Shown piece by piece: positions 23,701-38,700 of a stretch of DNA of 64,000 bases. Source of the DNA: Owenia fusiformis (Eukaryota > Annelida > Polychaeta > Sabellida > Oweniidae); the NCBI GenBank assembly GCA_903813345.2, contig CAIIXF020000009.1:31906740-31970739 (forward strand). Direction: 5' to 3'. A model generated the notes under the pieces. The model was given only the letters and a program-made list of their open reading frames with translations. It was not told the DNA's origin and did no database searches. The translations under genes and the position numbers were made by a program. Position 1 is the first letter of the stretch, and the number at the start of each line of letters is the position of its first letter.

Positions 23701-26700
23701 TGAAAAATAAATGTGTTGTTTTCACATGTCTATTGATTTGAGTAACAGTTATTCAAGATTCACTAATCAAGTGTATTAAATTTTTTCCTAGGTTTTTTCT
23801 TTCAATTGTTATTCTGCTCAGTCTTGGAAGAAATGTCAGTAACTGTCCAGATTTTAACTTGGTGATATTGGATGAAATTGGATCTTTAACTTGGAAATAT
23901 TGGATATCTAACTGGGTGATATTTGATCTTTAACTGGGTGAATTTGAATCTTTAACTTAATGAAATTGGATATCTAAATGTGTGATATCAGATCTTTAAC
24001 TTGGTAAAATATATCTGAAACTGGGTGATATCAGAATTTTAAGTCGGTGAAGTTGGATATCTAACTGGGTGATATTGGATCTAAATCTGAGTGCAAGGTA
24101 ATTTCAACTAGGTGCTTGTACAACAATTGGGTGCTTTTGCCCTTGTGCATTTTTAGACATAAAAAGTCAAAGTTTATTACATTAGATATAAAGATTCATG
24201 TTTTGGAGTTTTAAAGCCATTGAATGATAAAGTCGACCTTGGTGGAATCACAATTAAACACATAACTTCACCTCACTGAGATTGAATTGAAACTAGCTGA
24301 GGAATCATATGTTTGAAAAATTATGTCCGATACATTGTGCGATTCAGATATTCAAAATGAGTTCAGGGTAACCTTTGAGATATTATTCATCCTGAATAAA
24401 TGTCTGGATGTTTTTATTTGCCTCAATACCGATGTAAATACATGTTCAATAAAAAATAATTCAATAAACATCCTCGTTGAGGGGGGGGGACAGAATCATC
24501 TTAACTTAACTTAACTTAACTTAACTCAAATCGTTCTTTATGTCCTATATATCTATTTGTATGTTTCTATATTTATTTTACATATTGTAAATAATTGTAA
24601 ATTATTACTCGGCCTCTAGGAAGACCATTTTTGTACTGACAGAGCTACCCAGAATAAATATAGTTTTCAAATCAAATCAAATCTTTTTTGTGCCCAATGA
24701 GAGTATAGTAAATGCAACAAGGATGGTTTAACAACAAAGATCAAGGTTTTACTCCTTTTTATTATCCATTTTAACAACAAGGTCAAATTGAAACATATCT
24801 GTTATGTTGAATGGTTGGGAAATATGAATCACATTTATCATTCTATGTTTTATGAATAGAAATGGTATGGTTGTTCTATAAATGTTAGTTGTTACCAATG
24901 GGAGAATGCTAAAAACCACTAAGGATGTTTTACAACCAAGATTAAGTTCAGGAATCAAATTCATACATATGTTAAATAAAGAGGGAACCAAGGTCTAGTG
25001 TATGTGACTATAAAATTGATGGTGCTTTTCACAGAGTAACAACCCACAACCAAACAGAACCCAATCATCTTGTCATCCCTTTTTCAGAAAACCACTCATC
25101 AGTTCTTTAAAGCTAACTTCATAGCTTACTTGAAATTGATGCTTTTGTTTTTCATAAAACTTTGCCAAGTAATTTTTTGTATATCTTGTTAATAAACTCA
25201 AGACAAGTATGAAAACAAAAAACTACCTTCTTGGTGGTATTATGATTGGTAACTTCCTCGTTCTTTTTATTACAATTATTTGATGCTCAGCAGGTACAAC
25301 ATACTTGTACTTTTCTTTATTTTTTAGTAGCATATAATGAACTTCTGACCCATTACCAAAATTACCTCCTATTTCTCAATGGTAATAGGCTCCCATGACA
25401 TTTTTGGATATAAGTGCCTCAAATACATATTCACTATTCTGATACTAAGTTATACTGTTGCTTGATACATTTCTGATGTATTGTTACAATTCTAATATCT
25501 AATGATAAACAAACCAGAATAACAACTATTTGCATTTATGGAATTTAGTGGTTATACCCTATTATAGACCAGTAAATCAACTATATTGTTTTATAGACCA
25601 TCAAAATCTATAAAAGATATTTGTAAATATATTGAGTATTAGGGTGAATTTAGCTTCCACCCAACTTATAAGAGTTCTTTCTTTTATAACAGATCCAATC
25701 TCACTTAATAGGCAGATATTTATGTAATAAATAAGTTGCCTTGTGTATTAAATGTTACAAATGAGAAAAGATGTGCTTAGTGAATATTTAGTTCCATATC
25801 TTTGATTAATTAATAAAAAATTAATTAATTAATTAATAAAAAATATCTTTGATTTATTTTTAAAAACTCTGTTTTTTAGGTCACAAATGAGAAAAGGTTG
25901 ATAAATACTGGGCCTGAAGAATAAATATTTAGTTGCACATCATAATTTAATTTTAAAAATTCTCATGAAACACTCCTTTCATAGTTGTTTATTCTCAAGT
26001 GGGAAGTTCAGAATATAGGAACTTTTTTAAGCAAAGCTGAACCCTTGCAAATTATTTATTGATTTAACAGTGCTCCACTTATCAAACAAAACCGTCTTTA
26101 TCAATTTGCTTGACTGTTTTGACAAATTAATATTTTCTCTCATTTTGACGGGTGTTTTATCAAATTTTATACTAAAAATCGTTTTACTTCAACATCTACA
26201 AAAATATACATGCAAACCACCAGTTAGCTGTGGGGGACTTACTTTTGTAGGTTATTTTTGTCAATATTTGAATTATGGCTCATATCAGTATTTTGCCAAA
26301 CAGGTCTTTTCTCAATAATCGTGATTTTGAAAACTGCTTACTCACCGTACACTTTAATTGCACTAATGAGGTTTCTCCAAGCAATAATTTTCATGCTTCA
26401 TTATTCATTTTTGTAAATTGGCATGCCAGTATTTTGTTTTTCATTAGTTTCATGTAAAAAAGTGAGAAAAGCAGTACAGGTAAATAAGTGAAATTTTTAT
26501 GGTATGAGTCGTGGCCTAACCCTCAATAAAAGTACCATTGACATATTATTTGCCCTTGTATATTTGAGGTTTTTGAATAATCAATTGAAGAGAGGCATGT
26601 AAAGAATATGTTTATATACCATTCAACTATGTACTAGTATTCCTTTCTGAATAATAAATCCAATATTCAACTAAAAAGACTGAATTCAATTATTATTTTG

Positions 26701-29700
26701 ATTTAAAATTCCAACTATGTTCTTGGTTTTATCATGGACTTTCAACTAGATTGAACGCCCATGGTTTTATTGTAATTTATCCTACCATTTAGGCACAGAT
26801 ACTTACTAAAACTGTAAGGAGATCTAAATATATAGAGGTTATTTACTGGGAGGCACTGAATGTAGGTTTTATTCCTAGGGACAATATGATATTTCCCCCA
26901 GACCCTTAGGGCCCTCGGGGAATAAACCCTTATTCAAGCCGAACCAGTAAATACACTTTTTACCCATGATATTCATGCCTGTTTTCATGAAATCATATAA
27001 GTTCTGAATCAATATCTGATTTTTGATGAAAATGTAAATTGTTTATAAAAATCATCTGTGTTGAACTTAACTTGGCATTCTCTCTTGGCACCTTGAATAG
27101 AGTATTGTACTAACTGGACTATGTCGACAACTTTACGTGGTGTTCCTTCTTGGCAATAAACCCAAACATTATTGTCTTTTTTAAAATCGATATAAACAAT
27201 GTTCACATATATGTAATCTGGCTCATTATCATGTTGTCCAAAAAATCATGATGAATATATTATTCCTTAAAGACATAGAAAATAATTCTGTTCTTTGCCA
27301 GCCTAAATGGAAGGCAATTCTTACAATATTAACAGATTTTATGGCATATTAATGTAATCATGTAATGATACAAGATGTCAATGAAAGTTATATATATACT
27401 TTATCTATGTCAAAAATTGCTCCATATTTTATATCTGCACAAATTAAATAAATAGGCAAAATTTAGACTTATACAGTATTTATCTATTTATTTTCAGATA
27501 TGCTGATATCATAATGAAGTTGGATCCCTGGTTGGCACAATGGTTTGGTGATGACCCAGTGTGGGCAGGTATTAAGCAAGGATTGGAGTTTATGCAGCAA
27601 ATTGTCAGCTGGACCTCCACAGCCTCAAATAATGTCAGAAGTAAGTCTATATGAGATGGCTCATAATGTTAGGAAGCAATTAAACCAAATAGAAATCATA
27701 AATGACTTTCATTTTTTGGCGATCAAGAGCAATTCAAAATTCCCCAATTCCCCGATCCTGAATGCTGACTTATGAGGAATATGATAGCAGGATTTACCCA
27801 AAAATTGTGGAATGAATTATAGAGAGATTTGAAATGATTACACGAGCTAGTTTGATACTATGTTAGATTGTGAGGAAAGCTCTTCAAATTGGAGAGTCTA
27901 ATCTCTATTAACGTATCAACAAACCCCAGTCACTCGAAATACGACAGAAACATTCAAAACTCACAAATCAACCAAAATCACGAACCATAAATATGAACTT
28001 CAGGACAGAATACAAAGAAAAAATGTTCAACTTTTTGATATAAACGATCTTATTGTAGATGTGACAGTATCTCTCGGGGATATCTTGAAAGATGCATCCC
28101 TAGATGACCTAGCCAATCATACCCTAGGTGCAAGTGAGGTCCTAGCGAAATCTACCCTCAACATGGGAAAGGTAGGTGTACCTTAATATTAATTTCCTGA
28201 CACTTAAATCTTTGTTCCAATATATATACAGTGATTTTATAATTCTAATAATTTTAATGATAAAGCTTATCAGTGATCAAATGAAGAAAAAATGTTAGGA
28301 TGAATCTCTAAATGTATGTTGAATATACCATTACACTGGCCTGTTAGCTTCTGGATCCGCCAGTGCATTATCTATGATTGGATATAACTTTATTTGCTGT
28401 ACAAGGCATTTTGAAATGTTAAAATCTGTTGAGTGACACATGTGTTAAGAGTTAATATAACATATATAACATATACAGGGCGTCCATAACGTCTCTTTAC
28501 AATTACAATACAAAGTGTGTGTAAAATAAATAAGGGTTATGTACTGGGAGGTTTTGGATATGGGGTTTATCCAGAGCGAGGTATGCATATCTACCTGAGG
28601 GACCGTAGGGACCGAAGGTAGATGTGCATATCTCACGAGGGATGAACCCCATATCCAAACCGACCGTACATAACTGCATTATCCTATACCAAGTAGAGTT
28701 TTCAGGGGCATATGGCCATTTCAATAGTACAAGGTGTAAAAATAAAAAATCAAGTCATTTTATTGCATTACCGGAAGCTGGAAGATATGCACCGGAAGCG
28801 GGAAGATATGCAGCGAAGCGGGAGATATGGAGGTTCTGGATATGAAAACCTCAAAATCAGGATACGGGATATATTACCAACTTATCTCCCTAAAACTCTA
28901 CTTGGCATAGGATAAAGACACTTTATTTTATTTCTTCAAGAGCTCATTCATGTTTATCTGGCTATGATTTTCAGTATGTTGCATTGATGGCACGAGTGGC
29001 AACATCTGGGGACAACATTGGAGCAGTAGTATGTAGCACAGCACCTGGAGAGGGTCTACTGGGGGTTTTAGACTCACCCCCTAATATGGATAGGGCCCCT
29101 TTAGAGGACTTTATAAAGGCTCTGTGTTCAGCTGATAATGAAACCCTTGAGATGTTTTTGAATCAGTTCAGTTACAATCAGATCACTAGCATTGTAAGTT
29201 ACACAAGTATACATATATATAGAAATATGTCACTGTTTTTTAATATTTGTTAGATATTATTTTAGTCATGGAAGTTAGAAGAAGCATCAGTGTTAAAAAT
29301 GAATGAATGAAATACTATAATTTTGAAATATATATCAAAGAAGAATACTTGAATGACATATTTTTTCAAAATAATATGAGATTTATATCATGTGTGACAT
29401 TTCTGATCCATAATAACACATGTTTGTATATGACATTACTGAAAATATATAACATTTTAATAATATATGACATTACTGAAAATATATGACATTTTGATAA
29501 TATATCATTTTAATAATAAATGACATTTCTAATCATGTATGAAATACTGAAAATGTATGACATTGATCATAATATATGTCATTACTAAAATAAAGGACAT
29601 TTCCATTTATGTCTGGTATTTCTTTCATTTTAGATTGAAAGCATGAACTCACAGGCTAACAATACCATTGGTCTACCATTGAACTTTACTGTAATTCTCC

Positions 29701-32700
29701 AAGATGCAAAAAATATTTTTGACTCATTTTCAAAACTTGCGGAAGAGCTGCCACTCAGTGAGACATTTATCACCCAAATCTGGAACAACATTTTGGGCGT
29801 ACTCAATGGCATCCCTCTTGGTTTGAACTCAACAATGACAGTAGATTCAACACTACAGTATGTAATATAGAAAAGATTTTCTTAAAATTAATTTCAAACT
29901 GGCTTAATGTCCTTCAATATGATGGTCATTTGTCAAACTATTAGAGATATATCATACAGAATTGTTTTTCGTACATGAGATTATTCCATTAGTTAACAAG
30001 AATATACAAACAACAATCGATTGCCAAAGTCTTATAAAAAATATTAGCGGCAATTTTAAGAATTTAAAAGTATTTGTGATATTATAGTGTATCAAATAGG
30101 CTAACATATTTATTTGTTATTACAGGACCATACTTGACTCACTGGGTGGACTTCAATTGGTTCTCCAAACTACTAATGATCCTACCACCAATGTACTACT
30201 GATTGTGGCTGACCATTTTATGGACACATTAGAGATTGCAACTTCTATTATTCCTGGTAAGTTGCCATAATGAATGGATGAATGTTCAGGAAAACCTGTT
30301 TTCATGAACACCTCTTTCTAGTGAACACCTTAGTATTTTGGACACCTCTCTAGTGAACAACTGTGTCTCGTGAACACCTCTTCTCAGCACATACTCCACA
30401 GACTTCTGTACAAAATCGTCCGTCTATAGTGACCACATTACTATAATGATAACATACTTGTGCCTCCATAGGTGTTCACTATACACATGTTTTACTGTAT
30501 TCTGCCAAGGGAAAAGAAACAAACAAAACTGGTTTGACTGAAGGTATAGAACATGTTAAAGGAAATTAATTTGTGAGTCATGACAGATTCTTTTGTAGAC
30601 ATATTGTGCAGGTCTGGCAGATAATTCATACTTTTAGTTCTATTTTGGTGATTTTTGGTTAAATATGGATGCTTTGATTTGCTTAGATTTATAGCTTGAG
30701 CTGGGGGCCATTCCATTCACCTCCATGTGTAAAATATATTGAAAACACAGCTTGTATTTTGCATATGCCTAATACTACTGTAAACATAAAATACATGTAT
30801 TTGCATAAGAAGCAAAAGTATAGGAAGATGAACACTAAATAAACAAATAAGTAAAAATAAAAGTGTACATGTATAACATTTATGTTGTAGACATCACTGG
30901 GTACATCTACAGATTGGTTACTGAGGATGATAATGCCGGGCAACTGGTGTTTGACATCTTGGAGTCTGGTCCAAATGGAACACTGGCTGTCATAAAGGCA
31001 TTGCTCGACCCTGAAGTTTTGGAGGTAAAATCTTAGTGTTTCAGTGTGCTATTTTTATTTGTTTCTCCATTTCATATAAAAGTTAAACAAATGAAACATT
31101 GAAAAAGAAAAAAGGTTGCTAACTCCTTATTCAACCATGCAATTTAAATTTTTTTGATAGAGTGCAGTACCTAGTATCTAAGTGTCATATCTGAGACGAA
31201 TGGTCCCAGAATTATAATATGTAGACACTGCCCATTTTGTAATCCATTTCCCTTACAGAGCATAATAGTTGATCCATCCCAACTCCAAGTCAAGCTCTGC
31301 AATGAGACCTGGTTCTCAATGTACGTAGATGTCCCCGCAAGTATGTTTGATAACATCAAGAGTAGTCTCTGTGACAACCTAGCCTTCCCAGCAATAATTG
31401 AGAAGATACGTGCTGACGTGAGGGCTGATGATATGATAGCTTCTGTAAGTGAATTAGAATAGTTTGATTTTCAATTTATTTTTTATACTGCTGGCTTCAT
31501 TCAATGATTTGCTATGAAGCACAGTACAGCAAATTTCATACACATAGCGTATAATTTACTATGAAACATTTACATTGTTTTATGTATTATTCGACATTAA
31601 TGTGAGCAAAAATAAGAATAGTATCCTTTAAAACTTTAATTTACTATTTTAATTTCAAATATGACATTGTTCTCATTTCATGTTTTTTTATATTCACATT
31701 TCAAATATGACATTGTTCTCATTTCATATTTTATTATGTTCACATTTCAAATATGAAATTGTTCATATGACATTGTTCTCATTTCACATTTTGTAATGTT
31801 CACATTTCTAATATGACATTGTTCTCATTTCACATTTTATAATGTTCACATTTCTAATATGACATTGTTCTCATTTCACATTTTATAATGTTCACATTTC
31901 TAATATGACATTGTTCTCATTTCACATTTTATAATGTTCACATTTCTAATATGACATTGTTCTCATTTCATATTTTATTATGTTCACATTTCAAATTTGA
32001 CATTGTTCTCATTTCACATTTTATAATGTTCACATTTCAAATATGACATTGTTCTCATTTCACATTTTATAATGTTCACATTTCTAATATGACATTGTTC
32101 TCATTTCATGTTTTATAATGTTCACATTTCAGTTCAACAAATTCCTTGAGGTTGCTAATCTTGCACAAGTGAACAGCTCAGCCCTTCTGGGGCCAGAATA
32201 CTCCCAGAGGGCCAATTTGGCTCGTCTCATAGAGAGAGGACAGGAGCTGGGAATGAGGCTGAGTACAATAAATGATGGACAGGACTTACCATGGGAAAAC
32301 ATTCTGGTGAAATTCAATGAAACAGGAGATTGGAATGTAATCGGTGAAGCTTTGATGCAAGAGTTTCAGTTTAATGCGTAAGTTGTGCCTCAGTCACATT
32401 TGATCTATGGCAACCATACAGCAGCCATAGATTCCCAAAATTGAGATAAATGTGAAACATAAAATATAGGGATAAACAATATGATGTAGATTTTCTGTAT
32501 CGATTTTGTGAGCCTACGGCCACTGTAAATCAAATATGAATGAGGCTTAATAATGCTATACCCATGGGAATAGTGCTAGTTTCATGAGTAGTATGCCACC
32601 ACCGGGACATGATTTGAGCAGAAAAAAATGAGATATTTTAGTAGTGCTTATTGATGTACAAATTTTTCATCACTTTACATGTTTTTAACAGCATATCTGC

Positions 32701-35700
32701 AGTAATTCAGAGCCTGGGCACACAGTACATGGTATCTGACCTGGGCAGGATCACAATGGGCAATGAATGGATGAGAGCCCTCCATGTTCTTGTCAAAGCT
32801 ATGAATACTAACCTGGATATTCAGAGAGGTAAGACTGAAATGATTCAATGCTGAATCATTAATAGTGAATAAATGAATTATCAATAAATTGCTACCATTC
32901 TAAATATAATATATTAAGATATATTAACGGTTTAAGGTTCTAAATTACATCCCTTGATGACTCATTACATTTCTAAGAAATGAGTGAATTATAAGAAATC
33001 CTAGGATGAATGAATTAATGAGAGTGCACTGGAGTCTGTGAAGTTCCAGGGGTAGGATATCATTTATATCCTGTATATCTTTTCCTCCAGGCATTGCATC
33101 AGTTAACAGCCAATATGGCCGCCTTGTATACTACATTCAGGAATATGGAGCTGACATTGTACAGAGTCTGTTTGATGGTTACTCTGAAAAGGTAAGTCAA
33201 TCAAAGTTCAGAAATCTTGTTTAAAACACAAATCTCCTTTTTAATGCATTCAAACAGATAATTAAATAAGAGATAAATGCTGAGAATGAGCTACATTTCA
33301 CATGTGATTTCAGATTATCTAAGCTTTTCACAGAAATTAATATTTTGTGTTACAATTTTTAAACAATCTGCATCTGATTTTTACAGCGTTGTTGAACTTT
33401 GGTGTATTCAAATCTGAGGAGCATATAATTTCTCTGTTGTAGCTTGCATACTTAACACAGCAAGATAAGAATGTTTTTGAGATCCTATGCAGTTCTCAGG
33501 CTGAGGAGCTATTCACATTTCCCAAGAGAGTCCCAGTTATGGAGATCCAATGGTTCATGTGTAGTATCCTCAATGGAACACAGCTCCAGATGGAGCTATA
33601 CGAGCAAACATATGTAGCTTGGACTAACATGTTTCAACAGGTAATATGTAATAATATAACCAAGGAAGATTTGAAGCCAGAGTTCCAACTTAATATTCTA
33701 TAATCTCCAAATAATGCGATCTTGGTGATCTTGCCTGTATATTTCTACGGCTGTATGGAGAATGAACGATATTCTCCAACAAAGCTGGCGTCATTGTTGT
33801 CTGACATTTATCTGGCTATAAATTCACAATCAGCATTCAAAATATTTGAACTATTGGCCATCTTGCATGATTTGAATTTGTTTGGTAATAAGACCAAAAC
33901 TTCCATGTTGCACTTTGGCTGCCAATCCTCCTTGATATATACCCGCTCAAGGCCTTCATAACATTCACGAAAAATTGTCTCACAGAGTGTCTATTATATT
34001 GCAGTAGTAACATGTAAAAAGATTTTAAGGGATGTTATGACTCAATTTCAAGAAATGGTGTCGCATACACACATATACATATTATGTCTATCCTTATCTA
34101 ATAGATGAACATTGAATGAAAAATGTACTTTCAAGTAGAATCAGTTCACATATGAAATGTTTTTTTCAGATGGAATTCATTTTCAACCCTAATTCAGCAC
34201 TCCCTCCTCCCGAAGATTTCCCCTGGGACGAAGCGATAAGTGATGGCAAAAGATTTTACGATTATGTCTCATCTGAACCACCTAAAGGAATATGGAATAC
34301 ATTTACCGAGTTAAACTTGACTGAGTTCATAAATGCTGTCTCAGGCGCACTTGCACCCATGGCAAGTACACTTGCACCCATGTTGAATGGCACAATGATG
34401 ACCCCAGCCATGACCAGTGAATTTTCAAAGTAAGTTGATGAATATTGGTTGTGTAATATTAGAGCCAAATGATTATTGTAAACCTAGAATAAATATTTTC
34501 AAAAAAGAGGACTTGTCTCTTGAATGATTGGTTTTCCAAGTGAAGTGAAAAATTCAGGAGTCATGGATGATTTTTACACTCTCATACTATTTGTTTGCTT
34601 GTTGGACACAGTTGAATGACATAATATTTAAGACAATATTTTTTATTGGTTTTATAGCTGGGTAGATGTGTTTGTACAGACAATGTCTAGCATTGACTTT
34701 GTATTGGGGAACACACCAGGCTGGTATGAGGCCAAACAATACATGGACCTCATGAATACAATCATGACAGACTGGAACCAAATGATGGCCAAATGGGATG
34801 GTAAATATATATTTATAATAACACGTCATTTATATATTTATAATAACACGTCATTTATAAATTCATTAATGTGTAATGACGTAATGCAATATAACAAGTC
34901 ATAAATGAGCTCAATATATAAGGTAGGGGATGTATTTTAGGATTTATTATTTTACAATATACAATTATTTAAATCAATGTCAAAAGACAAAAATTGATTT
35001 GGCTCTAAATTCATTACTCTAAATTATGATGAAATGCAAGAAAATGTAATAGTACAATTATTTTCAATGCCAATGGGGCATTTATTTTTTCCACATTTAT
35101 GGGCAAACTCGGTCATGTAGAATGGGAACTTTAATTCCTATTTGGTTATAATGTCCCCTTTTTTGTTCTGTAGTATTCAGGACATGATTTTCTGTGTTTT
35201 CAGAGTCTGGGCTACAAGTTAAGGATGTGTTAGGTGAGGGATCTGCTCTATACTATGTCATAGAGAGCACTTTGGATATGGTCCCTGAGGCAATGGATGT
35301 GTTGATGAAAGCCATGATACAACCGGATCAGGTAATTGAAGTGTACTTGTATTGTATACTATATATACATTATATAACTATAAAATTAAGTCATGTTTAC
35401 ATGCACATAAAACTGAATGATTTGACTCGAAGGGAAAAACAATACTCATTGTTTTCTCAGGGAGGGAAGGAGAGGTGGGTGTACATAGCACTCATTGGCA
35501 AATCCTAGCCAAAGCAAATAACTTTCCTTATTTAATTCTCAGGTGATGAACCAATTAATGACTGTGTCTCTAAGCGGTGGCACTCTCTGTGGGACCCTCA
35601 AGCTTAAAGATATGGTGACCTTTGATGACCCCAATGTTGCGGACAACATCCAGGATGCATTCTGCTCCCTCTCAACCAATGGAACTAATTCAATAATGCA

Positions 35701-38700
35701 GACCTTAATGGAATCACCTCTAATGAAAGAAATCGTTAGGTTTTCTGTAAGTGTTTATCTAGAATTATAGATTTTTAGGAGTGTTAGAGCCAGATTACCA
35801 CAGTAAACAGTAGAACCTGTTATATACGAACACCATTGGGATTGACCAAAAGTGTTGGGATTTGCAAGTATTACAATTAAAAGTTTTCTTAAAACTTTTT
35901 CTTAAGAAAAATAATGTGCACATAAGAGGTGTTTAAATGACTCAGATGCGAGTAGGTAGTTACCAGTTTCACCATCAGGTGGCTCGTTCGGGTCAGATAG
36001 CATGGCGGGTATAGTATAAAGATCCCTTTAACTTAATATTCATCTGTTTTAGCGGTTCAATTTTCATATCACCCTTATGTATCTAATAATTATGCAAATT
36101 AAAATATGTTCAGTTAAAGAAAATGTTATCTGTCCAATACAAGAAAAGATATTTAACTTTTAGTGATTTTATAACATGGGCTCTATGGGGAATCTCCCCA
36201 TCTAAATTAAGATTATATCTACTCGCATCTAGTCTATTTGAGAGGTGTTTGGATATACTTCACCTTATTAATACAATATATATGTTTCAATTTTCATGTT
36301 GACTTTTCAGATGGATCCAACATTCGAGAGAGTCCCACTAACCAAGGTTGACTTCAACATGATGGGAGCAAACATTAAAGAAATGCTCAACAACATGAAT
36401 AAACTCGTTGATAAGATGTCCAAATATAGCATGGAGGATCTAGCCAATAGCATTAGTGATGAGTTCCCTGGATTGAGTATGTCTGAACTTGAAGGAAAAA
36501 TGATGAACATTATGCAATCGAATCCAGATCTTGCAAGGTAAGGCAGAGATTTTCCTTATTCTTATCCTTATATCCTTATTGTTCCATTTCCTTTTTAATT
36601 TATATGTAAAAACTAAGGGTAGTAGGAATAATATTTATCAATGTTATCGATTTTGTTCAATCAATTTTGATTTGATTATAACTGAAATAAATTGAACGTT
36701 TTGTATTTGTAGCATTTCCATTGCTGCTGGAAGTAGCCTTATACCTTTGTTAGAGCAAGCATTTGGCAGAGAAGGTTGGTGGAACATGTACAAGGTGCAA
36801 GTCTACCAGATGAACCTCTTACTCAAGTTTATAAACTACCAGGTGAAAGCTCTAAATGGTGAGTATGTCTCTTGCAGTCACCCCTATTATAAGCACATAC
36901 ATGTATGTCTAAACTATCAATAGATGGGGGGTACCCCAGAATTCATAGATGATCATATCTACATATAAAGAGGTTCATCCTAATATGGAGATTGATCCGT
37001 CTATGCATTCTGGGAGATTTCTTCCTTTTAGGTCCTCTTAATGGTTACCATCTTAAAAAATAGAATTATCAGATTGAAGATTTTGTACAGTGTAGTTTTT
37101 AAGATTGTAATTGTATGTCATTTAACTAAATGATGTATGATATACTACCTGTTCAGGGCTCTAAATTGATATAAGCAACAATATTAGGTATCATCTGTAA
37201 TTTTAGGTAATTCAACACTGAACATCTTGGAGTACATCAACTCAAGTGAGCTATACAGACTGTTGAGGCTACAAGCTCTGAGCCCTGACATTGTTGATAC
37301 ACTGCTACATACAGTAGCCACCATTAGCTCAAACCCAGCTGAAGTAAGTCAAATATTTGTGCATTTCCTCTAAAATACCAACCATTCACTCATATATTTA
37401 TCAAAGATAACTGATTCTTTCATGACGCAGCTCATTAGTTTATCATTTCACAATTCCCTTTTATATGAGATATGGCATTTATAAATCAAAGTATTTATGT
37501 TTTTGTCAGTTTCTTTTTTCATGTTTTGTGCATTCATTTTTGCAGGCAACGAAGTGGCTAGATACGAATGCTCTGATGAATGTGTGCAGCAATTCAACCG
37601 TATTCGCACATTTCTTCTCTAAGTCGCCTTCGTCCTCAGTAGACCAGAACACACTCTTTAGAGTGAGTAACTTTTTTCAAATATGAATAATGGATTTAGC
37701 TTTTGCCAGGGAAAGTTTCACCTACAGTTATTATGAAATATGAATATGATCATCTGAAACGAAATATTGTATTTTATTTTTATTTTGTTAAAATGAAAGA
37801 AAATTTGATTTAATGTCGTAAAACCAACAATAGAGGGGGTTTATTTATATTTATATGGACATGCATGAAATAATGAAATATACAACAATCAAAATGCAAA
37901 AATAACAAAATTCTTAATTTATGTACTTAATATATCTTTGTGAAATATCTTTGCTAATATATAAGCACTTTTTCTTCTTAATGTTTTCTTGTTTTGTTTA
38001 TTTTAGGTTATATGTGAAAGTATCACAGTTAATGAGACCTTACTGTTAAGTGAACTTACCAACAACCTTGCAGGCTTTAATGAATATTTCAATTCTGTAA
38101 GTAATATAATGCAAAGATATGTTCTTGTTAATCAGGTGGATTATTTAACAATATCAATGTATTTTTATAAGGCCAACATACTTTCTTTTGGCAGTTAGTT
38201 ACGTAGTAGCTAAAAATATGCCTGTTTATTCACATTTATACATGTATGTAAAGAACATACAATAAAGCTTTATATCTGAAATCTGAATCAAGTTCAGTTA
38301 CATGATTTATTTAAATGCCTATATATGCATCAATATTTAAAAGAGCCCAACTTGTATGATGAAAACATAATATAAAATTTCATAGGTCCTTTAACAATAG
38401 TGTCTTCTCCTATTTACTCCTGATACTTAAGGAAGGTCTATTGTTTCAGTTGATGAATCCACCTGCTAATGTGGACCTTGCTGCTATTTTACCAGACTTT
38501 ACCAAAACAGTTGATGAATATGTTCAGGCCATTACCTCCCTATCAACAAAGCCATTCCAAATTGAATATGGTCTTGATGATAAGTGGATGAATGAGACCG
38601 TTTGGATGGCAATCTTTAGCAGATTCGCACAGTCTTTCCTGACCCAGAGTATCATCAGCACAAATGCAACGTAAGTGTCGGATTCTAGAGATATTCACCG

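Larger units (their letters stand above)
23375..27497. other. Intron 7 of the ABCA13-like gene (4.1 kb)
   Basis: Holds the 40-bp minisatellite, the CTTAA array, the LINE-like tail, a TTAATTAA-rich stretch near 25809-25840 and the foldback at 26839. No coding text supported. Confidence 0.6.

Noticed and set aside
34116-34433. Separate small gene starting MKNVLSS
   Set aside because: Exon 19 with intron sequence on its 5' side; no independent start signal.
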